From an uncultured Akkermansia sp. (GTDB taxonomy: Bacteria; Verrucomicrobiota; Verrucomicrobiia; Verrucomicrobiales; Akkermansiaceae): a DNA stretch of 34,579 bases. Positions 8,958 to 17,531 of this stretch are shown here, one piece after another; within the stretch, counting starts at the first letter, position 1, and every line of letters begins with the position of its first letter. Below the pieces are notes generated by a model that saw only the letters and a list, made by a program, of their open reading frames with translations, did not search any database and was not told the origin of the DNA. The position numbers and the translations under genes are program-made. Where the stretch lies: NCBI GenBank assembly GCA_947589295.1, contig CANQBZ010000022.1, forward strand, positions 1 to 34,579, in the 5' to 3' direction.

Positions 8958-9587
8958 TTAGGGGCGGTCACGATAGAATTCGTAAAAGAAGACAAAAGGA
9001 GCGGCAAAAGGAATGGCGACGTTGTATATCAAAGTGGCCGGGACATCTATCATGACAAAGTCGAGGTTTTTGACTGCCTTTACCAATGGGGAGCTGCGTA
9101 TTGGTGAACGATACGTCGGCAGTGGATAAGAATGGTCTCCTTCGATAAAGGCAAGCACAGGATAGCTGGCAGAAAAATGAGCGGAATTCACCCATGAGTC
9201 AATATCATGTCGTGCAATTTCTTCTGCTAAGACTTTTAGTTGAATAAAACCGTCGTTACGCATCAATACTTGTGCGGTCGATTCATGGACAGGATGGTAC
9301 ACAAAGGATGGATTGGCACGTACTAGCCGATACGTCGGTTTTTTTTCACCGCGTCGAAGTACAGAGTCATAAACTAGAGGGTAATGCAATTTGAACGATG
9401 CTTCTCGAGCATTGATATACCATTGGCGATGAGTTTCATCATAAAACACTCGCATCTCTTTTCCATCCAGAATATATCCGTGATAATACGCGCCAAGTTC
9501 GCCCACATTTTTATGAGATTGCACATATGCACAAGAGGGCAGTACAACAAGCGCCATCACTGTTACCAATCTTAGCAACCGTTTCAC
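8958..9587 (-). CDS. Putative lipoprotein of unknown function
   Basis: A 209-residue protein when started at GTG 9587. That start gives a textbook lipoprotein signal: two Lys/Arg near the N-terminus, the hydrophobic stretch LVTVMALVV and a lipobox-like LPSC, with Cys at about residue 19. A longer reading from ATG 9647 would add 20 residues, but a good promoter lies inside that extension (TTGACA, 18 bp, TACGCT, then 6 nt to GTG), so the shorter form is preferred. After the signal the protein has no motif I recognise. It is rich in aromatic residues and ends in a hydrophobic segment followed by FYEFYRDRP. It sits alone between ribD and the divergent menC. Confidence 0.7.
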   Translation of the reverse strand: MKRLLRLVTVMALVVLPSCAYVQSHKNVGELGAYYHGYILDGKEMRVFYDETHRQWYINAREASFKLHYPLVYDSVLRRGEKKPTYRLVRANPSFVYHPVHESTAQVLMRNDGFIQLKVLAEEIARHDIDSWVNSAHFSASYPVLAFIEGDHSYPLPTYRSPIRSSPLVKAVKNLDFVMIDVPATLIYNVAIPFAAPFVFFYEFYRDRP

Positions 9588-9593
9588 TCCGCC

Positions 9594-9623
9594 AGCGTAC
9601 CAAATCTTAAGCCAGCTTGTCAA
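9594..9623 (-). promoter_or_regulatory. Leaderless promoter of the lipoprotein gene
   Basis: Minus strand: TTGACA (9623-9618), an 18-bp spacer, TACGCT (9599-9594), 6 nt, then GTG at 9587. The expected first transcribed base is the G of the start codon. It lies within the longer possible reading frame and so decides the start. Confidence 0.6.
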
Positions 9624-9682
9624 GTTTGGCTTCACGTCTCTCATCAAATCACGTCAAAATGTGAGAAGCAAACAGTGCGAGG

Positions 9683-9772
9683 CTACCTAGTTTCCTGATA
9701 GTGGACTTCGGCTTCACGATAAACGTGAGCAAAGAGAGCTGGAAAAAAAGAGAGGAAGACGTAATAGAGCAT
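9683..9772 (-). CDS. Possible 29-residue small membrane peptide
   Basis: A short reading frame starting ATG at 9772 encodes a strongly hydrophobic N-terminus (LYYVFLSFFPALFA) followed by a charged tail (REAEVHYQETR). An AGAGG ribosome-binding-like sequence lies 6 nt upstream, with AAGGAG a little further out. It sits between the lipoprotein gene and menC in a 297-bp gap that otherwise holds only promoters. There is no homology evidence, so it may be chance. Confidence 0.2.
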   Translation of the reverse strand: MLYYVFLSFFPALFAHVYREAEVHYQETR

Positions 9773-9849
9773 AAATGAACCTCTTGTCTCCTTTCTTAAA
9801 ATGAATCCAATTTTCTAATGAGTTTGCCGTGGTATTTGAAATGGCGTAC

Positions 9850-9878
9850 TTGCCAAATGCGGAGAGAACTGATAGAAT
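9850..9878 (+). promoter_or_regulatory. Leaderless promoter of menC
   Basis: TTGCCA (9850-9855), a 17-bp spacer and TAGAAT (9873-9878), with 6 nt to the ATG at 9885. The transcription start is expected at the A of ATG. The hexamers and spacer are identical to those of pyrC. Confidence 0.7.
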
Positions 9879-9884
9879 AAGCGC

Positions 9885-10829
9885 ATGCACTATTCGCGAT
9901 ATAGGCTCTACCCGATTGGGGCATTGAGTGCAAGGGCAGCGGTACAGCCGCGAGAAGGGGTACTGCTGAAAGGAGATAACGGGGGCTATGCATGTTTGCA
10001 GAGTTGGCCAGAGCTTGGGGATTCGCCCTTAGAATATGAATTGGATGCTTTGAAGGATGGATCTCCTCTTTTGCTGGGAGAACGAGCAATGAAGTGTATG
10101 GAATTGGACGGAGAGGCACGCGCAAAGGGAGTAAGTCTCTTTGCAGGGCTGACTATACCGCGCAGTCATGCAACATTGACAGTAAGCGTGACACCGGCTC
10201 AGGTGTACAACTTGCACCAAAAGGGATTTCGCATGGGCAAAATTAAGGTTATTCCCAAGTTGGCATCCACCGTGGAGCGGCTAACCAACTTGGCAGCTAT
10301 GGTGCCGGAATGGAAATGGCGCGTGGATTTTGATTGCACGCTTTCCATGGAGGAGACGCTTCAATTTTGGGAGATGCTGCCACAAGCACTCAAAGAACGT
10401 ATCGACTTTATTGAAGACCCATGCTACTACGATGTGCACGAATGGCAAACCTTGCAAGATGCAGGCATACCATTGGGCTACGATACGCCGCTACGCAATG
10501 AAAAAGTGATACCGCAGCGCACCAATCGGCCGATGATGCGCATCGTGAAGCCGGTACGGCATCACAGTAATTCCGGGCTGCCAGTCTTTACGACAAACTT
10601 GGATCACCCGCTTGGTCAGTGTTGGGCCGCCTACAGTGCAGCGATGTTTTATACGGATAAATCGAAAGAGCAAGTACCGCTTTGCGGACTTGTCACGCAG
10701 CATGTGTACCAGCCCAATGCTTTTTCAGAGCAATTGGGCATGGATATTACTCCGGAGTTCCATGTGCCGACCGGTACGGGACTTGGTTTTGATGCCCTGT
10801 TGGCAGCGCAGGAGTGGAAGAAGCTGTGA
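9885..10829 (+). CDS. menC: o-Succinylbenzoate synthase MenC (enolase superfamily)
   Basis: MenC dehydrates SHCHC to o-succinylbenzoate in classical menaquinone synthesis. The 314-residue protein has the enolase-superfamily active-site order of the OSBS branch: the KxK motif GKIKV (K119, K121), metal ligands in WRVDFD (D148/D150), FIEDP (E177) and GYDTP (D200), and the second catalytic lysine in RIVKPVR (K222). The usual DxN after the first barrel strand reads DFD. Length and motif spacing fit. It faces menA, the prenyltransferase of the same pathway, with 12 bp between their stops. The OSBS assignment over other enolase-family activities rests on this context. Confidence 0.88.
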   Translation: MHYSRYRLYPIGALSARAAVQPREGVLLKGDNGGYACLQSWPELGDSPLEYELDALKDGSPLLLGERAMKCMELDGEARAKGVSLFAGLTIPRSHATLTVSVTPAQVYNLHQKGFRMGKIKVIPKLASTVERLTNLAAMVPEWKWRVDFDCTLSMEETLQFWEMLPQALKERIDFIEDPCYYDVHEWQTLQDAGIPLGYDTPLRNEKVIPQRTNRPMMRIVKPVRHHSNSGLPVFTTNLDHPLGQCWAAYSAAMFYTDKSKEQVPLCGLVTQHVYQPNAFSEQLGMDITPEFHVPTGTGLGFDALLAAQEWKKL

Positions 10830-10841
10830 TGCATGCCCCGG

Positions 10842-11756
10842 TTATCCAAGCATGAGAGCGAGGATGTAGAGGGCCAAGTGCAAAGAAGCCAAGCCAAGCA
10901 GCACATTCATCCGTTTGTCCGCCGGACTGCTCATGAGGCGCCGCAAAATAATGCCGCCGACCAATAAAGCGAGCAGCCAGAACCAATTCCACCCAACGCC
11001 GGGTAGCACACGCGCGAGTTGATGCAACACCGCATACGGCGCTACCAGAAAAGCCATGGCAAGCCCGCGTGCGCGGCTATCACCAAGACGGACGGCGAGG
11101 GTGCGCTTGCCGGTCGTAGCGTCCTCCGCCCGGTCGCGAATGTTGTTCACTTCAATCAGCACGCAGGAAAGCAACCCACAGATGACGCCGACCATGAGGG
11201 CAGCTATGTAAACGAACTCGTAGCCCGAGTGCCAACTGATTTGAACAAATACTGTGCCCACCACGGCGACAACTCCAAAAAAAAGCAGCACGAAAAGCTC
11301 ACCCAGCCCGTGGTAGGCGATGGGAAAAGGCCCGCCTGTGTAAGCATAGGCGCAAATGAGACAGGGAAGACCAATAAAGATGACGGTTGCACCCTGCGCC
11401 TGAATAAGCGGGATAGCTGCGATGCAGGCCAGAAGCAGGAAAATGCCGCCCCAGAGTTTCACGGAAAGCGCACTCATCCGTCCGCCCGCTGTGATGCGCA
11501 ACGGGCCCTGGCGGCGTTCGGTATCCGCGTGGCGCCCAGCATCAAGAGCATCGTTAAAAAGATTGCAGGCAATTTGGATGCACATGCAACTGAGTGCAGT
11601 GAAGACAGCCAAGTCATAGTTCACCGCGATGTGCAACTGTGGATAAGCTGTGGCAAACTTATCAACAACGACACACCCGGCCCACACTGCCACCAGACCC
11701 GCCGGGAGCGTTTTTGGTCGAGCAGCCAAAAAAATAGATTGGAGGGTACGCATCAT
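10842..11756 (-). CDS. menA: 1,4-Dihydroxy-2-naphthoate prenyltransferase MenA
   Basis: MenA attaches the polyprenyl tail to 1,4-dihydroxy-2-naphthoate at the membrane, giving demethylmenaquinone. This UbiA-superfamily protein of 304 residues has multiple membrane helices. The first Asp-rich motif is NDALDAGRHAD (about 68-78), within the MenA-typical context CNLFNDALDAGRHADTERRQ; the second is NNIRDRAEDATTGKRTL (about 204-220). Its ATG overlaps the stop of the DUF3820 gene by 4 bp (ATGA), so it is translationally coupled as the third gene of the pyrC operon. It is convergent with menC. Confidence 0.95.
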   Translation of the reverse strand: MMRTLQSIFLAARPKTLPAGLVAVWAGCVVVDKFATAYPQLHIAVNYDLAVFTALSCMCIQIACNLFNDALDAGRHADTERRQGPLRITAGGRMSALSVKLWGGIFLLLACIAAIPLIQAQGATVIFIGLPCLICAYAYTGGPFPIAYHGLGELFVLLFFGVVAVVGTVFVQISWHSGYEFVYIAALMVGVICGLLSCVLIEVNNIRDRAEDATTGKRTLAVRLGDSRARGLAMAFLVAPYAVLHQLARVLPGVGWNWFWLLALLVGGIILRRLMSSPADKRMNVLLGLASLHLALYILALMLG

Positions 11757-12049
11757 TTTTTACCGGGGTATTTACGAAAGCCGCCGCGAGCCTCACGAAA
11801 AGGAGTGAAAAGGTGATCCAGGCCGCTATTTTTGATGAGGAAAGTTTGTTGCATAAGGTAACCGAGTTTACCCTTTGGCCATCCGCGCTGCGAGAACCAA
11901 TCCAAGTATTCCGCGGGTAAATCGGAGATGGGGCATCCCTTGGGCGGAAACTTGGTCGGACCGTACATGCCGAAAGGCATATGCATCTCCGCGATTTGCA
12001 CCAGCAGTTCGCGTAATTCACCAGCTCCTGGTATTGGTACGTTTTCCAT
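11753..12049 (-). CDS. DUF3820 family protein
   Basis: A small protein of 98 residues when started at ATG 12049. The family core is clear: MPFGMYGPTKF followed by ISDLPAEYLDWFSQRGWPKGKLG, matching the MPFGKYKG...DLP.EYL.WF pattern of DUF3820 proteins, often annotated as putative quorum-sensing-regulated virulence factors without firm biochemical support. The 12049 start overlaps the pyrC stop as TAATG, the usual arrangement for translational coupling. A start at 12076 would run into pyrC and add nine residues. It links pyrC to menA in one transcript. Confidence 0.85.
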   Translation of the reverse strand: MENVPIPGAGELRELLVQIAEMHMPFGMYGPTKFPPKGCPISDLPAEYLDWFSQRGWPKGKLGYLMQQTFLIKNSGLDHLFTPFREARGGFRKYPGKK

Positions 12050-13068
12050 TACTCTTGCACAACGCATACGCTCCAAGGAAACTCCTCTCCGGCGTAGAGC
12101 GGCACCACACTCTGCCCAAAGCTGCGATAATTAACCGGCACCGGCATGGGAATATCGCGCAGCACAACCTTTTTCGCGGGAGGAGTCAACCCGTAGCGGC
12201 GGCAAGCGTTGTCAGAAACAAAGGCTTGCAATTGGTCGGTTGCGTGATGTTCGGCAAAAAGCCTTGCTAGACCAGGCAGGGCAACCGGAGCGCTAAAGAC
12301 ACCGGCGGCACAACCGGAACACTCCTTCTTACGAATGGGATGGGGAGCGGAATCACTGCCGAACATGACGCGCGGATGCCCGCTGAGCGCCGCTTGCAAC
12401 AAGGCCTCGCGGTCCTCCTCACGCTTGGCTACAGGCTTACAGAAAAGATGAGGCTTCAGCGCCCCGCCCAACACGTCATCCAGCGTGAGTTCCAAATGGT
12501 GAAGGGTAATGGTCGCGCACAAGTTTTCGTATTCATTCAGCAATCGCACGGCGGCGGACGTGGTGATGTGCTCCATGCAAATGCTCAGCTTGGGAAATTG
12601 CTCGGCTAAATGACGATATACGGGCAAAAACTGCTCCTCGCGATCCATCACAAAGCCGTGACTCTCGCCATGGACCAACAAAGGAATGCCCAATATCTCC
12701 ATGCAGCGCAGGGTAGGCTCCACCGCCTGCAGGCTGCGCACACCATCGTCGCTATTGGTGGTAACTCCGGCAGGATAAAGCTTAACGCCCAAAAAGCCCG
12801 AGATGGTCTGGGCAGCACGCAATTCAGCTTCACTGTAGTTGCGGAAGAAAAGGGTCATGAGCGGAGCAAAATGCGCACCACATAAGGCCCTCTGAACCCG
12901 TTCCGCATATGCACGCAGCGCCTGCACATCGGCCACGGGAGGTACCAAGTTCGGCATGATGACGGCCCCGGCAAAGTCACGTGCGCTCAGCGGCGCCACG
13001 AGTTGCAGCATCTCGCCATCCCGTACGTGCAAGTGCATGTCCAATGGACTGGTCAGCGTGATCTCCAT
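12049..13068 (-). CDS. pyrC: Dihydroorotase PyrC (class II)
   Basis: PyrC cyclises carbamoyl-aspartate to dihydroorotate in pyrimidine synthesis. The 339-residue product matches the short E. coli-type enzyme. It has the metal motif H12-L-H14-V-R16-D17, the lysine to be carboxylated in GVKLYPAG (K96), metal-binding H133 (LVHGE) and H167 (MEHIT), and the catalytic D239 in GSDSAPH. It heads the pyrC-DUF3820-menA operon, mixing pyrimidine and quinone synthesis. A near-leaderless promoter lies directly upstream. Confidence 0.96.
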   Translation of the reverse strand: MEITLTSPLDMHLHVRDGEMLQLVAPLSARDFAGAVIMPNLVPPVADVQALRAYAERVQRALCGAHFAPLMTLFFRNYSEAELRAAQTISGFLGVKLYPAGVTTNSDDGVRSLQAVEPTLRCMEILGIPLLVHGESHGFVMDREEQFLPVYRHLAEQFPKLSICMEHITTSAAVRLLNEYENLCATITLHHLELTLDDVLGGALKPHLFCKPVAKREEDREALLQAALSGHPRVMFGSDSAPHPIRKKECSGCAAGVFSAPVALPGLARLFAEHHATDQLQAFVSDNACRRYGLTPPAKKVVLRDIPMPVPVNYRSFGQSVVPLYAGEEFPWSVCVVQE

Positions 13069-13076
13069 GTGGGCTC

Positions 13077-13105
13077 ATTCTACCAGCTTCTTTGCTTATT
13101 GGCAA
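13077..13105 (-). promoter_or_regulatory. Leaderless-type promoter of pyrC operon
   Basis: Minus strand: TTGCCA (13105-13100), a 17-bp spacer, TAGAAT (13082-13077), then 8 nt to ATG at 13068. It is the same hexamer pair and spacing as menC. Confidence 0.7.
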
Positions 13106-13120
13106 GAACGGCTGCCCCGC

Positions 13121-13159
13121 AAAAAAACTCCCGCCGGTGGGAATGACACCAGCGGGAGT
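13121..13159 (-). terminator. Rho-independent terminator of fba
   Basis: An 8-bp perfect stem ACTCCCGC/GCGGGAGT (13127-13134 with 13152-13159) is extended by an inner GGTG/CACC pairing. On the minus strand it is followed directly by seven T (13127-13121). It lies just beyond the fba stop, upstream of the pyrC promoter. Confidence 0.9.
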
Positions 13160-13182
13160 GAAATGGAAACTACAAATTGCTG

Positions 13183-14208
13183 TCAGATTTTTCCGAAAAG
13201 AGACTTACCCTCGGAGAGCAAATCGGAGGTAGCAATCTTAAGGCGGTCACAAATGCCTTGCTCGCCCTTCTTAAGGTAGGAGCGCGGGTCGTACACCTTC
13301 TTGTTGCCTACTTCACCATCAATTTTGAGCATGCCGTCAATATTTTGGCACATATGCATCACGATTGGTTTGGAGAAAGCGTACTGGGTATCAGTGTCGA
13401 TGTTCATCTTCACCACGCCGTAAGAAATCGCCTCGCGAATGTCGCAGAGATCAGAACCGGAACCACCGTGGAACACCAAGCGCATATCCTCGCCGTGCTT
13501 ATCCATCACCGCTTTCTGACCATCACGCAAAATTTTGGGTTCCAGTTTCACGGCGCCTGGCTTGTACACGCCATGCACATTGCCGAAAGTTGCCGCCAAC
13601 ATAAACTCACCCAGCCCATGCAGGGTCTCGTAAGTGAGCAACATATCTGCCGGCGAAGTATAGAGCTTGGCGGCGTGCTGCCCGCTGTTGTCCACGCCAT
13701 CTTCCTCGCCGCCAACCACGCCAATTTCAATTTCGAGCACGATGCCCACCTCGGCGCACTCCTTGAGCATTTGCTTGGAGATTTCGAGATTTTGAGCCAT
13801 GGGCAGGGCGCTGGCATCCAGCATGTGAGAATTAAACAGCGGTCCTTTACCGGCTGCAATGCGCTTCTTGGATTCCGCAATCAGCGGGCGCAAGAAGCTG
13901 TCGATCTTGTCTGCCTGGCAGTGATCCGTATGCAGCGCCACCAGCACATCATACTTCTCCGCCAAGCGATGCACGGCCTCTGCGAGTACAATGGCTCCCG
14001 TGGCAGAATCTTTTACAGCTGTGCCGGAGGCAAATTGACCGCCGCCCAGCGAAATTTGAATGATACCATCGGATTTGGCCTCGGCAAAGGCTTTCAAGGC
14101 CCCGTTAATCACTTCGATGGTGGTGACATTCACGGCAGGATAGGCGTATCCCTCCTTCTTGGCCGTGTTGAGCATCTCGATGTACTGTTCTTGGGTTGGA
14201 ACTGGCAT
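13183..14208 (-). CDS. fba: Class II fructose-bisphosphate aldolase
   Basis: This zinc-dependent aldolase of glycolysis and gluconeogenesis splits fructose-1,6-bisphosphate. The 341-residue protein is of the class IIA (E. coli FbaA-like) type. It has ALHTDHCQADK with catalytic D95 and zinc-binding H96, the acidic loop EIEIGVVGGEEDGVDN, the FGNVHGVYKPG segment with a zinc-ligand His, and the phosphate-binding FHGGSGSD and NIDTDTQ motifs. It is monocistronic, with its own terminator downstream. Upstream on the minus strand a TATAGT box lies only 3 nt from the ATG (possible -35 TTTACC, 18-bp spacer), so its transcript start is uncertain. Confidence 0.97.
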   Translation of the reverse strand: MPVPTQEQYIEMLNTAKKEGYAYPAVNVTTIEVINGALKAFAEAKSDGIIQISLGGGQFASGTAVKDSATGAIVLAEAVHRLAEKYDVLVALHTDHCQADKIDSFLRPLIAESKKRIAAGKGPLFNSHMLDASALPMAQNLEISKQMLKECAEVGIVLEIEIGVVGGEEDGVDNSGQHAAKLYTSPADMLLTYETLHGLGEFMLAATFGNVHGVYKPGAVKLEPKILRDGQKAVMDKHGEDMRLVFHGGSGSDLCDIREAISYGVVKMNIDTDTQYAFSKPIVMHMCQNIDGMLKIDGEVGNKKVYDPRSYLKKGEQGICDRLKIATSDLLSEGKSLFGKI

Positions 14209-14409
14209 GGTACTATATTGGGTTAGAATATTGCGGGTAAAGCATGCGCCTCCCCACGTGCGGGCATGGTACCACGCTCATTCCCACTTGGCAAGATTTT
14301 TCACAATAAGCTTGTGTGAAACGCAACCGATGGTTGTACGTTCTAGTAGCTAGCCCGAAAGCAAATACTCAATAGTTCAGAAGACAAGTAAAGCGTGTGT
14401 TAGCATTGC

Positions 14410-14628
14410 TTGGAGAGCAAAATCATTCATGGCTATTGGTTAGATAACTCAGCAGATGGTGCAGACCGTATTATTGACTCTCCGACACCCCGTTCGTGGC
14501 ACAAAGGAGTCGGCTTATGGGTGAAACTTGTTGGACACGCAGGCAACGCAATTCACGTGATTGGCCCACCAAAAAGAGGAACTTTTTGTGTCATATTTGT
14601 AGAAACCGTGTTGACAGGATCGTCTTGA
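14410..14628 (+). CDS. Possible 72-residue small ORF upstream of rpoD
   Basis: A TTG-started frame encodes a protein with a plausible mixed composition (LWVKLVGHAGNAIHVIGP, then CVIFVETVLTG near its end). It spans most of the structured gap before rpoD and ends just inside the first rpoD promoter. There is no clear ribosome-binding site and no family I recognise. It may be a chance frame over a structured RNA or leader. Confidence 0.2.
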   Translation: MESKIIHGYWLDNSADGADRIIDSPTPRSWHKGVGLWVKLVGHAGNAIHVIGPPKRGTFCVIFVETVLTGSS

Positions 14629-14638
14629 AGAGTAACAT
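14611..14638 (+). promoter_or_regulatory. rpoD promoter P1
   Basis: TTGACA (14611-14616), a 16-bp spacer and TAACAT (14633-14638). It would give an rpoD leader of about 60 nt. Confidence 0.55.
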
Positions 14639-14660
14639 AGCCGCACGCATGTCAACGCTC

Positions 14661-14690
14661 TTGACAAAGCGGTTAGAGGGTGGTTTATAC
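14661..14690 (+). promoter_or_regulatory. rpoD promoter P2 (short leader)
   Basis: TTGACA (14661-14666), an 18-bp spacer and TTATAC (14685-14690); alternatively a 17-bp spacer with TTTATA. A start near 14697 leaves a leader of about 10 nt before ATG 14707. It overlaps a possible upstream GTG start at 14680 and argues against that start. Confidence 0.55.
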
Positions 14691-14706
14691 ACACGATTTC
14701 AGCAAT

Positions 14707-17478
14707 ATGTCAAAGAAGCCCCAATTCTCCTCTGGGAAAACCGAAAAGAATCGCAAAAAGCCAATAGTAGCCGGGAAGCTCGTAGCCAAGAAACCGGCAC
14801 CGAGATCAGCGGCAGAGAAAACAATCGCAAGGAGGCTTGTAGCCAAGGTGGATACCAAGAAGTTGTCGACCAGGAAGCCCTCGTCAAAGAAAACGACTAG
14901 GTCGAAAGTGGAGATGGAGAATAAGAAGTCGGCAGTGGAGAAAAAGGCACCTACGAGAAAACAACTCACAGCAAAAGTAGTCGTTAAGAAAGCAGTTCTC
15001 AAGAAAGTTCCGGTTAAGCAGAAGCAAATGACCAAGGTTAAGTCTGCAGCACCCAAAAGTGGTACCTCGCAGGTGAAAAACGCTAAAAAACCAATGGTCC
15101 GTGCGGCAAGGAAAACAACACAAAAAAAATCATCGGGGAAAAAGGCGAGTCGTGCTCAGTCGGCCCTGAAGAGGGTGACACCTCAGAAAAAAACGGTGAC
15201 CAAGAAGCTGTCAACTGGAAAAAAAGTGGCTGTAAAGCCTACTTCCAGTGGGTCCAAGAAGACTGTTGCGCAGGTGAAAACATCTGCAGTTAAAAAGGTG
15301 GCCCTGCCAAAGAAAAATATCAGGAAACCGGTGGCCCCGGAGAGCAAAAAAAAGATTCTCCAAAAAAACGCTGCTCCCAAGACGGTGAAGAAAAAGCAGC
15401 AAAACGTCAAGCCTGCAACTTCAAAAAGATCGGGTAAACAAATTGCCACTTCAAAGCATGCGACCCAAAAGGCGAAGCTTTCCCCCGCGAAAGGGCCTGG
15501 TGAACTGAAGTCCCAAGCTTTGCAGCGGACAAAACAAAAAGAGAAAGGCAATGTGGATTCCGGCAAAATATCGCCGCGCCCGGTGAATGTAAAGATTACA
15601 CCGGCACTTTTACAAGAATATTTCCCGGATGACTTGACACTCAAGAACGCTTTTAAAAACTTGGTGGTGCAAGCCAAGAAAAACGGCGGGTATGTAACCG
15701 ATGATGACATTATCTCCTCGCTTCCGGCAGAGGGATTTGAAGAACAGGATACTGAGCGCTTGTTTGAGCGATTGCATTCCTGTGGCATTGAAGTGCTTGA
15801 AGAACCGACCGGTGCGACAACACTCTCGGAGGATGAACTGAAGACCTTTGCTCATGGAGGACATGGAAGCCTGATTGAAAACCCTGTGGTGCAGGGGCGT
15901 TTGAGGCAGCTCGTACTGCAGGCCAATGATCAAGGATTTTTGACCTATGATGATATCAATGATGTACTGCCTCCATCTGTCATCGACCCAGAGGATCATG
16001 AGAAGATCATGGACTGCCTGCGCAGCATGAACTTCAAAATTATAGACGCCTCGGAGATGGGCGAAGTGGCTGCTCCTGTGCAAGAGGATGCTCCGCCGGA
16101 GCAGGACGAAAGCGAAAAAATGGCGGATTTGGATGACCCTGTGCGCATGTACCTTAAGCAAATGGGGCAAAAGGAGCTCTTGAAGCGTGATGAGGAGGTG
16201 CAGCTTTCGCGTCGCATCGACCAAGCGGAATCCGCTCTGCAGAAGAATTTGCACCAACTTGGTGTTGTGGCCTCTTATTACCGTGATTTGGCCGTCAAGC
16301 TCCTTCAAAACAAAGAACGCTTTGACCGCGTGGTGGTAGATAAAAATATCGACCATCGTGAGCAATATTTCCGCAGTCTGCAGGTGACACTCAACAAACT
16401 GCAAGAACTTTATGATGCAGCGCACCTTTCGTACGGTCGCTTGCGCAAAGCTCGCAAGCGCCGCCGCGGTGTGGATGCAGCGCAGTTGGAGTTCAAAGCC
16501 CACGTCGCCAAACTGCATGAGCTCTATAAAAAGTTTTGCTTCAAATCAAAAATCTACGAGGACTTTGTCGAGTACCTCAAGGAAGTGCGTCAGCGTATCC
16601 TCAAACTTCGTCGGCAACTTCAGATGGAGCCTAAACAATCTGAGCATGCTGACAAGCTCAACGAGCTTGAGATGCAGCTCTGGATGCCCATTGATGAATT
16701 CCTAGAGCATTATCAGGTGATGCGTTCACACATGAAACAAGCCAAGGAATCCAAAGGCGAGATGATAGAAGCCAACCTACGTCTTGTCATCTCAATCGCA
16801 AAAAAATACACGAATCGAGGGCTCGCATTTCTTGACCTCATTCAGGAGGGCAACATGGGACTCATGAAAGCAGTAGAGAAGTTTGAGTACCGTCGCGGCT
16901 ACAAGTTTTCTACGTACGCCACGTGGTGGATCCGCCAGGCCATTACTCGCTCAATAGCCGACCAGGCGCGAACCATCCGCATTCCCGTGCATATGATTGA
17001 GACTATTAACAAGCTTATGCGTGTCCAAAAAAAGCTTGTGCAGGATTTGGGGCGCGAACCGACACCGGAAGAGATATCCGCTCAGTGTAATATGGCGGTA
17101 GACCGAGTCCGCAGCGTACTCAAGATGGCTCAGCAACCCATCTCAATGCAGCAGCCGGTGGGCGATTCGGATGATACGTCTTTTGGCGATTTCCTGGAGG
17201 ATAAAACAGCTGAAAACCCGATGGATGGCGCTGCATTCAACTCTTTGCGGGAGAAATTGGCGGTAGTACTCAATACGCTTAATGAGCGTGAACGTGCCGT
17301 TATCGAGCAGCGCTTTGGCTTACGGGATGGCAACCCGCGCACACTGGAGGAGGTAGGCCGACAATTTAATGTGACCAGAGAGCGCATCCGGCAGATAGAG
17401 GCCAAGGCGTTGCGCAAGTTAAGACATCCCTCGCGCATCCAAAAAATTAAGGGGTTTCTTGATACAACTAACACCTGA
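14707..17478 (+). CDS. rpoD: Primary sigma factor RpoD with lysine-rich extension and two region 1.1 domains
   Basis: This is the housekeeping sigma factor that directs RNA polymerase to -35/-10 promoters. From ATG 14707 it is 923 residues, far longer than the usual 370-610. Residues 1-295 are a low-complexity Lys/Ala/Ser/Thr tail resembling histone H1 (repeated AKK, VKK and KKT units). Two similar region 1.1-like winged-helix domains follow (about 296-370, with [10 protein letters not shown]; and 387-455, with [11 protein letters not shown]). Region 1.2 starts at [13 protein letters not shown] (about 475), then a non-conserved helical insert, region 2 from about 688 (core [15 protein letters not shown]), region 3, and region 4 with the helix-turn-helix [20 protein letters not shown] (about 880-900). 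A start at GTG 14680 would add nine residues, but promoter P2 lies across it. All DNA-contacting regions look intact. Confidence 0.95.
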   Translation: MSKKPQFSSGKTEKNRKKPIVAGKLVAKKPAPRSAAEKTIARRLVAKVDTKKLSTRKPSSKKTTRSKVEMENKKSAVEKKAPTRKQLTAKVVVKKAVLKKVPVKQKQMTKVKSAAPKSGTSQVKNAKKPMVRAARKTTQKKSSGKKASRAQSALKRVTPQKKTVTKKLSTGKKVAVKPTSSGSKKTVAQVKTSAVKKVALPKKNIRKPVAPESKKKILQKNAAPKTVKKKQQNVKPATSKRSGKQIATSKHATQKAKLSPAKGPGELKSQALQRTKQKEKGNVDSGKISPRPVNVKITPALLQEYFPDDLTLKNAFKNLVVQAKKNGGYVTDDDIISSLPAEGFEEQDTERLFERLHSCGIEVLEEPTGATTLSEDELKTFAHGGHGSLIENPVVQGRLRQLVLQANDQGFLTYDDINDVLPPSVIDPEDHEKIMDCLRSMNFKIIDASEMGEVAAPVQEDAPPEQDESEKMADLDDPVRMYLKQMGQKELLKRDEEVQLSRRIDQAESALQKNLHQLGVVASYYRDLAVKLLQNKERFDRVVVDKNIDHREQYFRSLQVTLNKLQELYDAAHLSYGRLRKARKRRRGVDAAQLEFKAHVAKLHELYKKFCFKSKIYEDFVEYLKEVRQRILKLRRQLQMEPKQSEHADKLNELEMQLWMPIDEFLEHYQVMRSHMKQAKESKGEMIEANLRLVISIAKKYTNRGLAFLDLIQEGNMGLMKAVEKFEYRRGYKFSTYATWWIRQAITRSIADQARTIRIPVHMIETINKLMRVQKKLVQDLGREPTPEEISAQCNMAVDRVRSVLKMAQQPISMQQPVGDSDDTSFGDFLEDKTAENPMDGAAFNSLREKLAVVLNTLNERERAVIEQRFGLRDGNPRTLEEVGRQFNVTRERIRQIEAKALRKLRHPSRIQKIKGFLDTTNT

Positions 17479-17495
17479 TGTGATCACACAAGACC

Positions 17496-17523
17496 TTGTC
17501 TTTTTGGCCGCTTGTGGTAAGAT
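17496..17523 (+). promoter_or_regulatory. Leaderless-type promoter of rimO
   Basis: TTGTCT (17496-17501), a 16-bp spacer and TAAGAT (17518-17523), with 8 nt to the rimO ATG at 17532. It lies just past the rpoD stop. Confidence 0.65.
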
Positions 17524-17531
17524 AGGGCTGC

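Larger units (their letters stand above)
14209..14706. other. Long intergenic region between fba and rpoD
   Basis: About 500 bp separate the divergent fba and rpoD starts. The right end holds two tandem rpoD promoters. The middle has two adjacent potential hairpins: CCGAC/GTCGG (14482-14486 with 14509-14513), and GTGAA/TTCAC (14521-14525 with 14552-14556) with an inner GTTG/CAAC. These could belong to a small RNA, a long rpoD leader or neither. No tRNA, tmRNA or SRP RNA signature is present. Confidence 0.4.

Noticed and set aside
13177..14226. 349-codon frame antisense to fba
   Set aside because: fba on the minus strand has every catalytic motif; the His-rich antisense frame is a by-product of its codon use.
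14410..14600. tRNA, tmRNA or SRP RNA upstream of rpoD
   Set aside because: There is a CCACCA string and some hairpins, but no T-arm GTTCRA, no cloverleaf, no tmRNA tag frame and no SRP GGAAGGAAGCAG-type loop.
15183..15788. 201-codon Phe/Leu-rich frame antisense to rpoD
   Set aside because: It results from reading lysine codons (AAG/AAA) backwards as CTT/TTT; no signal, start context or family match.
17484..17505. Rho-independent terminator after rpoD (AAGAC-CTT-GTCTT followed by T)
   Set aside because: The stem is only 5 bp with a 3-nt loop, and the same bases form the rimO -35 box; too weak to call.
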